Assembly (NCBI GenBank): GCA_015069525.1
Contig: SVIK01000082.1
Location: forward strand, 1-5,851
Direction: 5' to 3'
DNA: 5,851 bases
From: Clostridiales bacterium
GTDB taxonomy: Bacteria; Bacillota; Clostridia; Christensenellales; Borkfalkiaceae
The notes beneath the pieces are model-generated. The model did not search any database. It was not told the origin of the DNA and was given only the letters and a program-made list of their open reading frames with translations. Shown piece after piece: positions 1 through 5,851 of this stretch. Every line of letters starts with the position of its first letter. The stretch's first letter is position 1. A program made the position numbers and the translations under genes.

Positions 1-507
1 GAAACGAACATGCTTTCCGCTATGGAAATTCAAGGCAGAGCGTATGCAGGGACAAGCTATGGCGAGATGGAAGAGGAATTGTATTATAACGTCCCGCAAC
101 TTGCGGAGGACGAGCCGTTATTTGCCGTCATGCTTGATTTGCGTTATCGGTATTGGCTGGATAAAGGGGATTTGAAAAAGGCTGGGGATTGCTTGAACCG
201 TCTTGCGCTTTCACACGAATATCTTTCGGCTACGGAAACGGAAAAAGTGGCGGGAGAATTGGTGTATATGCACTCTTTAAACGGCGATTTGGGGCGCGCG
301 GAAGCGTGTGGAAAGGGGTGCAAGGAATACTTGCAAGAGGAAAAAGCAACCGCAAAACGCATTTTGTCGGCGTACGCGCTTGCCGTTGGAAAAATTGAGG
401 AAGCAAAAAACTTAAAAGAGCAAGGCACGTTGCTTGCGGAAAAAGAGATAATCGAAGCGGAAAGAAAATTGGAAAGGAAATTGCTTTCTCGCATTATGGA
501 AGAATAA
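1..507 (+). CDS. C-terminal part of an unidentified alpha-helical, TPR-like protein (5' end outside window)
   Basis: I do not recognise this protein with certainty. The frame is open from base 1 and ends at TAA 505-507. The first ATG is at position 10, but only nine bases precede it and they contain no Shine-Dalgarno, so this is more likely the tail of a longer gene than a complete 165-residue protein. The visible part is soluble, charged and almost wholly alpha-helical, with no membrane segment. It reads as successive helix pairs with TPR-like spacing: a Tyr-rich stretch (YRYWLDKGDLKKAGDCLNRL), then a helix pair containing LVYMHSLNGDLGRAEACGKG, then a Lys/Glu-rich final helix. Such helical repeats usually mediate protein contacts. 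From memory, similar tails occur at the C-terminus of some Clostridia membrane metallopeptidases (M50 type), but nothing in the window confirms this. It lies 57 bp upstream of malQ on the same strand, so co-transcription is possible, but a functional link is not shown. Confidence 0.7.
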   Translation, partial: ETNMLSAMEIQGRAYAGTSYGEMEEELYYNVPQLAEDEPLFAVMLDLRYRYWLDKGDLKKAGDCLNRLALSHEYLSATETEKVAGELVYMHSLNGDLGRAEACGKGCKEYLQEEKATAKRILSAYALAVGKIEEAKNLKEQGTLLAEKEIIEAERKLERKLLSRIMEE

Positions 508-564
508 AACACGGAAAAACTGCCAATAGTAAAGAAGAAACCTCTACGGTTAAGGAAAGAGAGT

Positions 565-2094
565 ATGAAAACGAGAGAAAAAGAAAGTACGATAAAACAA
601 AAGGAAAGACGCGCGGGGATATTGTTGCCCGTGTCCTCGCTTCCGTCCCGTTTTGGGATAGGTACGCTTGGGCAAGGCGCGTATGATTTTATCGATTGGT
701 TGGAGGAATCGGGCATAAAAATTTGGCAAGTTTTGCCTCTTTTGCCTACGGGGTACGGCGATAGCCCCTATCAATCGTTTGCGTCCGACGCACTCAATCA
801 CTACTTTATTGATTTGGATATTTTGCAAAAAGAGGGGCTTTTGCAAACGGCTGATTACGAGCATATCGTTTGGAGTGATGACGAACGTCGCGTGGATTAC
901 GGACGTTTGTTTGCCTATAAAGCGGAGGTTTTGAAGAAGGCGTTTGCCAATTTTGATAAACAAAACCCGCAATGGCAGGAATTTTTAGCAAGAGGATTTT
1001 ATGCTGATTTTGCCCTGTTCATGTCCTTAAAAGCGCATTTTAACCATAGACCGTGGAACGAGTGGGAAGAAGCGTATAAAAATGCGGAAGAGCAAGTGCT
1101 CTCGGCGTATAAAAAGGAGCACGAGGAAGAGCTTGCGTTTTGGCAATTTACGCAATTTATATTCTTAAAACAATGGAACGACTTGCTTGCCTACGCGCAC
1201 GGTAAGGGGATTGAAATTATGGGGGATATGCCCATTTACGTTTCCTATGACAGCGTAGAAACTTGGTTGCACCGTGACGAGCTGTTTATGCTTGACAAAA
1301 AAGGGAACACTTCTTTGCGTGCAGGCGTACCGCCCGATGCTTTTTCGGAGGACGGACAGCTTTGGGGGAACCCCGTTTACGATTGGAAAAAATTAAAGGC
1401 AACGGGCTATAAGTGGTGGAAAGACCGTATCCATTACGCGTTCACGCTTTTTGATATTGTGCGTATCGACCATTTCCGTGCGTTCGATAGATTTTATGCA
1501 ATTCCCGCACGGGCGGAAACGGCTAAGGAAGGGAAGTGGATGCACGGTCCGAAATCGGCTTTGTTTGAAGACATGAAAACGTGTGCAATCGTTGCGGAAG
1601 ATTTGGGTGTTATTGACGACGGCGTCCGCAAATTGTTGGCAGATACGGGTTATGCGGGGATGAAGGTTTTCGAGTTTGCATTTGACGACAATCCTGAAAA
1701 CGAATACTTGCCTTCCCAATACAACGAAAATTGCGTGGCGTACACGGGCACGCACGATAACGAAACGTTGCGCGCGTTTATTGAGAATATGGACGCACGT
1801 GCACGAAAGTCGTTTGAAAAGGAATTGGAAAACCAATGCCTGCTTGCGGACGTGCCGTATATTACGGAAACAATCGCAGACGAGTGCGACAGTATTATAC
1901 GCTTATTGATGTCCTCCAAAGCGGATACGGTAATCGTGCCGATGCACGACGTACTTTGTTTGGGTGAGGAGGCAAGATTGAATGCGCCAAGTACCGTTTC
2001 GGGACAAAATTGGACGTTTAGATTTGTAAAAGAGGATTTTAAGAAGAGAAGGGCAAGTTTTTTGAAAGAGCTTTGCCAAGAATTTAATAGATAA
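565..2094 (+). CDS. malQ: 4-alpha-glucanotransferase (amylomaltase / disproportionating enzyme), GH77
   Basis: MalQ is a cytoplasmic enzyme that transfers alpha-1,4-glucan segments between malto-oligosaccharides, releasing glucose and building longer chains for phosphorylase. The 509-residue product carries the family's landmarks in order: GILLPVSSLPSRFGIGTLG near residues 18-36, LLPTGYGDSPYQSFA near 59-73, GDMPIYVSYDSVETW near 220-235, and GVPPDAFSEDGQLWGNPVYDW near 255-275. The catalytic centre is complete: nucleophile D302 in RIDHFR, acid/base E345 in VAEDLG, and D398 in GTHDNE. The length fits the short bacterial form (about 500 aa, as in Thermus) rather than the roughly 690-aa enterobacterial form. 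The ATG at 565 follows a good purine-rich ribosome site (AAGGAAAGA, 552-560). It gives a charged extension of about 16 residues before the conserved domain, and no later in-frame ATG lies before the conserved GILLPV. A terminator follows directly. No frameshift or missing key residue is seen. Confidence 0.97.
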   Translation: MKTREKESTIKQKERRAGILLPVSSLPSRFGIGTLGQGAYDFIDWLEESGIKIWQVLPLLPTGYGDSPYQSFASDALNHYFIDLDILQKEGLLQTADYEHIVWSDDERRVDYGRLFAYKAEVLKKAFANFDKQNPQWQEFLARGFYADFALFMSLKAHFNHRPWNEWEEAYKNAEEQVLSAYKKEHEEELAFWQFTQFIFLKQWNDLLAYAHGKGIEIMGDMPIYVSYDSVETWLHRDELFMLDKKGNTSLRAGVPPDAFSEDGQLWGNPVYDWKKLKATGYKWWKDRIHYAFTLFDIVRIDHFRAFDRFYAIPARAETAKEGKWMHGPKSALFEDMKTCAIVAEDLGVIDDGVRKLLADTGYAGMKVFEFAFDDNPENEYLPSQYNENCVAYTGTHDNETLRAFIENMDARARKSFEKELENQCLLADVPYITETIADECDSIIRLLMSSKADTVIVPMHDVLCLGEEARLNAPSTVSGQNWTFRFVKEDFKKRRASFLKELCQEFNR

Positions 2095-2108
2095 GAGAGT
2101 AAAGCTAT

Positions 2109-2148
2109 ATGGGCGATTGAGTTTTCTCAATCGCCCATTTTTATTTTT
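2109..2148 (+). terminator. Intrinsic terminator after malQ
   Basis: A perfect 13-bp stem (arms 2109-2121 and 2126-2138, G+C-rich core GGGCGATTGAG) closes a TTTT loop and runs into a T-rich tract (TTTTTATTTTT, 2138-2148). It begins 14 bp after the malQ stop codon. This is a textbook rho-independent terminator and should separate, or at least attenuate, transcription between malQ and the transporter genes. Confidence 0.93.
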
Positions 2149-2206
2149 CATGAATAAAAAGGAGGAATAAAAGGAAAACTAAAAGAAAAGAACGCTTGCG
2201 GATAAA
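2149..2206 (+). promoter_or_regulatory. Purine-rich leader with an orphan Shine-Dalgarno-like motif
   Basis: Between the malQ terminator and the binding-protein gene lies a strongly A/G-rich stretch: only 5 of the 42 bases at 2151-2192 are pyrimidines. It contains a near-perfect anti-16S motif, AAAAAGGAGGAA (2156-2167, core GGAGG 2161-2165), with no start codon at the normal 5-13 nt distance; the next gene starts about 65 nt later. An SD without a start resembles the STAB-SD elements known to protect mRNA 5' ends in Bacillus, but that role is inferred here. No convincing -35/-10 pair is visible. Confidence 0.35.
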
Positions 2207-2214
2207 ATGCGGGC

Positions 2215-2222
2215 GGAAGGAG
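2215..2222 (+). promoter_or_regulatory. Ribosome binding site that sets the binding-protein start
   Basis: GGAAGGAG lies 8 nt before the ATG at 2231. It is downstream of, and would be translated from, the alternative in-frame ATG at 2207, so it favours 2231 as the real start. Starting at 2231 also gives a normal lipoprotein signal peptide opening with MKKTTK. Confidence 0.88.
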
Positions 2223-2230
2223 TGGTATAT

Positions 2231-3523
2231 ATGAAAAAAACGACAAAAATAATCACTTGTGCGATGATGGCGTGCACGACGGTGGGGCTTGTCGGCTGTG
2301 GTTGCGGTGACGGCTGTATGGGCATGGGCAACGACGGTACGAAAATCACCGTTTGGGTTTCGGAAGCGGACAGAGCGTTTGCAACGCAGGTGGCGGACGA
2401 ATTTAAGAAAGCAAACCCTGATAAGAAGTACAATATTGTTATCGATGCGCAAGGGGTAAACGACGTGGCAACGCGAGTGCTCAAAGACGTGGAAAATGCG
2501 GCGGATATTTATGAATATTCGAACGACCAATTAAGCAAACTTGTCAATGGCGACGCATTGGCGCAAGTAGCGGGTGAACGGCTTACGAGGATAAAGGAAA
2601 ATAACTCTGCTGACGCCGTCGATTCGGCTACGATTACGGTGCGAGGCACGGAAGGGGTGTACGGTATGCCCTATACGGATAACACGTTCTTCTTATACTA
2701 TAATAAATCGGCGTTGACGGAAACGGACGTGAAAAGCATTGACGGCATTTTAAGCAAATGCTCGACGAATAAAAAATTCGCTTATCCCATGCAAGACGGT
2801 TGGTACACTTCGGCGTTTTATTTTGGGAAAGGCTTAGGCTATGAAGTGCAATACGACGACAACCTTGCTGAAACGAGCATCACTTGCGATTTTGATAACG
2901 CTACGGGCGTGGCTGTCACGGAAGCGATGTGGGGCTTGGTAAAAGACACGCGCGTAAAGGCGGATGCGGACGATTCTAAAATTTTGGCTGGCTTTAACGA
3001 CGGCACGATTATCGCCGCCGTTTCGGGGATTTGGAATAAGACGGCGATTGAAGGATATTTAGGTGAAAATTTCGGCGCAACCAAACTTCCTACCTATACG
3101 CTCAATAAAGGGCAAGCTGGGGAAGAACAAGTACAGCTCATTTCCTTTGCGGGGTATAAGTTGCTGGGTGTAAATAACTATTCTAAGAATAAGACGGACG
3201 CGATGGATTTTGCTGAATTTTACACCAATAAAGAAAACCAAGTGAAGCATTTTGAAATGCGCGGTTTCGTGCCGACGAACGAGGAAGCGCGCGCGGATGA
3301 GAAAGTACAAGCGGACGTTTGTGCAAAAGCGATTACTTTGCAACTTGCGCACAGCAAAACGCAGAAGGGAGTTCCCTCTACGTTGTGGGTACCGATGGTA
3401 GGTTTGGGCTCGGCAATGATTACGGGGGCGCAAAGCGGTAATTTCGATTTACAGGCGCAGTTAAAAGCGTGCGTAGACGCGATTGAAAAAACGAGCGCCC
3501 AATCGGAGCAAACAGTTCAATAA
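2231..3523 (+). CDS. malE: Sugar ABC transporter substrate-binding lipoprotein (MalE-like, SBP family 1)
   Basis: This is the extracellular solute receptor of a carbohydrate importer, tethered to the outer face of the membrane. The 430-residue product starts with a signal peptide (MKKTTK, then a hydrophobic stretch) ending in the lipobox L20-V21-G22-C23, so C23 should be lipidated. After a Cys/Gly-rich linker, the mature domain begins with KITVWVSEADRAFATQVADE (38-57), typical of family 1 binding proteins. Further family-like blocks are ADIYEYSNDQLSKLVNGDAL (91-110), YGMPYTDNTFFLYYNKS (144-160), AAVSGIWN (262-269), a SFAGYKLLGVNNYSKN stretch (305-320) and NQVKHFEMRGFVPTN (336-350). The length is usual for the family. 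An ATG 24 bases upstream (2207) is in frame but precedes the ribosome site. The gene opens a three-gene transporter operon, 18 bp before the MalF-type permease. Maltodextrin specificity is inferred from neighbouring malQ and the permease type; the binding pocket alone does not prove it. Confidence 0.9.
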   Translation: MKKTTKIITCAMMACTTVGLVGCGCGDGCMGMGNDGTKITVWVSEADRAFATQVADEFKKANPDKKYNIVIDAQGVNDVATRVLKDVENAADIYEYSNDQLSKLVNGDALAQVAGERLTRIKENNSADAVDSATITVRGTEGVYGMPYTDNTFFLYYNKSALTETDVKSIDGILSKCSTNKKFAYPMQDGWYTSAFYFGKGLGYEVQYDDNLAETSITCDFDNATGVAVTEAMWGLVKDTRVKADADDSKILAGFNDGTIIAAVSGIWNKTAIEGYLGENFGATKLPTYTLNKGQAGEEQVQLISFAGYKLLGVNNYSKNKTDAMDFAEFYTNKENQVKHFEMRGFVPTNEEARADEKVQADVCAKAITLQLAHSKTQKGVPSTLWVPMVGLGSAMITGAQSGNFDLQAQLKACVDAIEKTSAQSEQTVQ

Positions 3524-3541
3524 AAAGGGGAAAGGTAGCGT

Positions 3542-4948
3542 ATGAAAAAAAGAGAGGAACAGGTGCGGACGAAACCGTCCGCTTGCCGAGATTTGTTTTC
3601 GGCAATTAAAAAAGGCTCGTATCTTACGCGCCTTTCCTTTTTTATTCCTGGTTTTGGACAAATCGCGCGTGGGCAAATCGTAAAAGGTATTTTATATATG
3701 CTGGTGCAAACGGCGTTTTTGCTGTTTATGATTTTCTTTGGTTGGCGGTATATTGCACACTTATTTTCGGGCGATTTGGGTAGGCAATTGTCGGGTGAAA
3801 TTTGGAACGAGGAATTACAGATTTTTGAAAAAGTAGCAGGGGATAACAGCTTCTTGATTTTGCTTTACGGCGTTGTTTCCTTGGTGATAATCTTGTTCTA
3901 TTTGGCTGTTTGGTTTGCGAACGTACGTGGCAGTTATGAAAACGATAAACGCGTTCGTGCAGGTGAAAAGATTCCTTCTTTTAAGGACGATTTGTATTCG
4001 CTCATTAACGAAAAATTCTATTTACCACTTTTGCTGTTGCCATTTTCAGGGCTGGTTATCTTTACGGTTATGCCTCTTATATTCATGGTCTTAATTGCGT
4101 TTACCAATTACGACTATGCGCATATGCCCCCAGGGAAATTGTTCGATTGGGTAGGGTTTAGCAATTTCAAAATGCTCTTTTCCCTTTCCAACGGTACGAC
4201 GGGCTTTGCTTTCGTGTTTTTACGGGTGCTTTTGTGGACGTTTGTGTGGGCGTTTTTCGCTACGTTCAGCAATTACTTTTTGGGTGTCATTATTGCCTTA
4301 TTAATCCAAAAGAAAGGTATAAAGTTAAAAGCGCTTTGGCGTACGTTGTTCGTAATAGCGATTGCAGTTCCACAATTCGTCACGCTACTCTTAATGCAAA
4401 AAATTCTTGACGGCGACGGAATTCTCAATAAAATCTTGGGTACGAATATTCTATGGCTTACAGACCAGAGGAACTTTGCGCTTATTCCAAGACTAATGAT
4501 TATCCTCGTTAATATCTGGATAGGCGTGCCTTATACGATGCTCATGAGCTCGGGGATACTCATGAATATTCCCTCCGATTTTTACGAAGCGGCGAAAATC
4601 GACGGCGCGTCTACCGCGCGTATATTTTTTAACATCACGATGCCGTATATGTTGCACGTGACGACGCCCTATCTCATTACGCAATTCGTTGGAAATATTA
4701 ATAATTTTAACGTAATTTGGCTGTTGACGGGTGGTGGCCCTGTGGATAATTTGTATTATGGTGGCGGTTCGGGCGCACAATCTACCGATTTGCTCGTCAC
4801 GTGGTTATACCGATTGACAACCGACCAAAACCCGAAATACAACGTCGCTTCGGTTATCGGTATCGTAATATTCGTTATCAGCGCGACGATGGCGCTGTTG
4901 ACGTACAATAAAACGTCATCGGCAAAAGGGGAGGATACCTTTCAATGA
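3542..4948 (+). CDS. malF: Maltodextrin-type ABC transporter permease, MalF family
   Basis: One of the two channel-forming subunits of the importer, integral to the cytoplasmic membrane. The 468-residue protein has about eight hydrophobic segments (roughly 48-69, 103-126, 161-187, 226-254, 266-288, 315-340, 370-393, 434-455). Lys/Arg-rich loops fall on the predicted cytoplasmic side, matching the eight-helix MalF topology. The EAA loop that docks the ATPase is intact: E349-A350-A351, G355, and I365-x-M367-P368. A MalF-like NNFNVIWLLTGGGP block lies at 387-400. The loop between segments 3 and 4 is only about 40 residues, so the large P2 domain of E. coli MalF is absent, as is usual in Gram-positives. 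The N-terminus has a cytoplasmic lead and a PGFGQIARGQIVKG motif (36-49) before the first helix. The start has a ribosome site (AAAGG, 3531-3535, 6-nt spacer). Its stop overlaps the malG start by 4 bp, suggesting translational coupling. Confidence 0.93.
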   Translation: MKKREEQVRTKPSACRDLFSAIKKGSYLTRLSFFIPGFGQIARGQIVKGILYMLVQTAFLLFMIFFGWRYIAHLFSGDLGRQLSGEIWNEELQIFEKVAGDNSFLILLYGVVSLVIILFYLAVWFANVRGSYENDKRVRAGEKIPSFKDDLYSLINEKFYLPLLLLPFSGLVIFTVMPLIFMVLIAFTNYDYAHMPPGKLFDWVGFSNFKMLFSLSNGTTGFAFVFLRVLLWTFVWAFFATFSNYFLGVIIALLIQKKGIKLKALWRTLFVIAIAVPQFVTLLLMQKILDGDGILNKILGTNILWLTDQRNFALIPRLMIILVNIWIGVPYTMLMSSGILMNIPSDFYEAAKIDGASTARIFFNITMPYMLHVTTPYLITQFVGNINNFNVIWLLTGGGPVDNLYYGGGSGAQSTDLLVTWLYRLTTDQNPKYNVASVIGIVIFVISATMALLTYNKTSSAKGEDTFQ

Positions 4949-5805
4949 ACAAAGCAGGTGTAAAACTCCGTCGCAATATCGGCAATACGATAACGTACGT
5001 GATATTGGCGACGCTGGGCGTCCTTTGGGTACTGCCTATTGTGTTTTTAATCTATACCGCCTTTCGAACGACGCCATCGACGGGTATTATCAATTCCTTA
5101 ATTCCCGATAATTTACGGCTTGGCTTGGATAATTTTACTCGGTTGTTTAGGGATACGATGTTCGTGCGTTGGTTTTTTAATACGTTGTTCGTTGCGGTAT
5201 GCTCGTGCGCGTTGACGACGTTGTTTATCCTTATGGTAAGCTACGCGCTTTCTCGTATGCGCTTCCGCTTGCGCAAACCGATTATGAACGTCTTGCTCGT
5301 TTTAGGAATGTTCCCTGGCTTTATGAGCATGATAGCCGTATACTTTATTTTAAAAGCGATGGGGCTAACCAATTCCTTGCTCGCGTTGATATTGGTATAT
5401 TCGGGTAGTGCAGGGCTTTCATATTATATATGTAAAGGCTTTTTCGACACCGTGCCAAAGTCGTTGGAGGAAGCGGCAATTTTGGACGGAGCAAGTCAAC
5501 CGATAGTTTTTTGGAAGATTATTATGCCACTTGCAAAACCGATTATCGTGTACACGGTGCTTACGTCGTTTATATCGCCGTGGTGTGATTTCATTTTTGT
5601 GAACACGATTATCAGCGATAGGGAATTATACACCGTATCCTTGGGTTTGTATAAAATGATTAACGCGGAGCGGAACAGCTTTAACGATAATTTCACCGTC
5701 TTTTGCGCGGGAGCGTTCGTTGTGGGCGGAATTATCGTTGCGTTGTTTATGAGTATGCAACGTTATTACGTGGAAGGCGTGACGAGCGGTGCGGTAAAAG
5801 GTTAA
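4945..5805 (+). CDS. malG: Maltodextrin-type ABC transporter permease, MalG family
   Basis: Second channel subunit, expected to pair with the upstream MalF-type protein. The 286-residue length is normal for MalG. Six hydrophobic segments are visible (about 14-40, 77-102, 112-137, 142-164, 197-221, 252-273), with a basic cytoplasmic loop RMRFRLRKP (104-112). The EAA motif is complete: E176-A177-A178, G182, and I192-x-M194-P195. The C-terminus (YYVEGVTSGAVKG) has the ending typical of MalG-like permeases. The start codon lies within ATGA 4945-4948, overlapping the malF stop. A strong ribosome site (GGGGAGG, 4928-4934) lies 10 nt upstream, inside malF. The gene is followed within 10 bp by a terminator, so it ends the operon. 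No ATPase gene follows within the window. Sugar specificity (maltose/maltodextrin versus another oligosaccharide) is inferred from context. Confidence 0.93.
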   Translation: MNKAGVKLRRNIGNTITYVILATLGVLWVLPIVFLIYTAFRTTPSTGIINSLIPDNLRLGLDNFTRLFRDTMFVRWFFNTLFVAVCSCALTTLFILMVSYALSRMRFRLRKPIMNVLLVLGMFPGFMSMIAVYFILKAMGLTNSLLALILVYSGSAGLSYYICKGFFDTVPKSLEEAAILDGASQPIVFWKIIMPLAKPIIVYTVLTSFISPWCDFIFVNTIISDRELYTVSLGLYKMINAERNSFNDNFTVFCAGAFVVGGIIVALFMSMQRYYVEGVTSGAVKG

Positions 5806-5811
5806 AAAAAT

Positions 5812-5851
5812 AAAACGCAGTTTTCGTGGTTGAAAACTGCGTTTTCTATTT
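5812..5851 (+). terminator. Intrinsic terminator closing the transporter operon, possibly bidirectional
   Basis: A perfect 14-bp stem (arms 5812-5825 and 5832-5845, AAAACGCAGTTTTC and its complement) closes a 6-nt loop (GTGGTT). It is followed by a T-rich tail (TTTTCTATTT) that reaches the window edge. The A-run just upstream (5804-5815) would act as a U-tract for transcription from the right, so the hairpin could serve a convergent gene as well. It starts 7 bp after the malG stop. Confidence 0.92.

Noticed and set aside
144..716. 190-codon minus-strand open frame
   Set aside because: It spans the end of the first gene, the intergenic gap and the start of malQ on the opposite strand. The translation is Ser/Phe-rich low-complexity reading of coding antisense, with no supported start or family motif.
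1393..1836. 147-codon minus-strand open frame inside malQ
   Set aside because: It overlaps the conserved catalytic region of MalQ, including the codons for D302, E345 and D398. This is a shadow frame of a strongly conserved gene.
2062..2088. Possible promoter in the malQ 3' end: TTGAAA (2062-2067) with TTTAAT (2083-2088)
   Set aside because: The spacing is 15 nt, shorter than the usual 16-18, and a transcript from it would run straight into the terminator at 2109-2148. The match is likely chance in A/T-rich sequence.
2150..2170. Tiny open frame ATG...TAA of six codons after the malQ terminator
   Set aside because: It has no ribosome site, since a terminator U-tract lies immediately upstream, and its codons only reflect the A/G-rich leader.
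2187..2200. Possible CcpA cre-like or LacI-family operator around AACGCTTGCG
   Set aside because: Aligned to the cre consensus, several key positions are wrong (no TG at the left, no CA at the right). The palindrome is too short to support an operator.
2207..2230. Alternative in-frame start (ATG at 2207) for the binding protein, adding 8 residues
   Set aside because: It would translate through the GGAAGGAG ribosome site and add MRAEGVVY before a classic MKKTTK signal peptide. No good ribosome site lies at a suitable distance before 2207.
1..5851. CRISPR arrays, tRNA/rRNA genes, insertion sequences or other mobile-element signatures
   Set aside because: I read through for repeated spaced units, terminal inverted repeats, transposase motifs and tRNA-like folds and saw none. 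The only inverted repeats noted are the two terminators.

Overview
The window looks like an ordinary carbohydrate-utilisation locus from a Gram-positive, Clostridia-like (Firmicutes) bacterium. The evidence is purine-rich Shine-Dalgarno sequences before each complete gene, a solute-binding protein made as a lipoprotein, a MalF permease without the large periplasmic P2 domain seen in enterobacteria, a short-form (about 500 aa) 4-alpha-glucanotransferase, and intrinsic hairpin/U-tract terminators. The exact genus cannot be read from the sequence. All supported genes are on the + strand.

Layout. Positions 1-507 hold the 3' part of an unidentified alpha-helical, TPR-like protein whose frame is open to the left edge. 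A 57-bp gap with no visible promoter leads to malQ (565-2094), which has all three expected catalytic acids. A strong intrinsic terminator (2109-2148) closes that unit. An A/G-rich leader of about 80 nt follows, then three tightly packed genes. These are a lipoprotein sugar-binding protein (2231-3523, malE-like), a MalF-type permease with 8 predicted membrane segments (3542-4948), and a MalG-type permease with 6 predicted segments (4945-5805). malF and malG overlap by 4 bp (ATGA). A second perfect hairpin terminator (5812-5851) closes the operon at the right edge.

How it works together. The lipoprotein would capture a malto-oligosaccharide-like ligand outside the membrane. The MalF/MalG pair would form the channel, and MalQ would rearrange the imported alpha-1,4-glucans in the cytoplasm. 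No ATP-binding subunit is encoded here, so the importer probably uses a shared MsmX/MalK-type ATPase from elsewhere. The maltodextrin assignment rests mainly on the neighbouring malQ and on MalF/MalG family resemblance.

I found no convincing previously undescribed system. The points most worth a second look are the malQ-malE junction (a strong terminator, no recognisable promoter, and an orphan Shine-Dalgarno in a purine-rich leader), the Cys/Gly-rich segment just after the lipidated cysteine, and the unidentified gene at the left edge.
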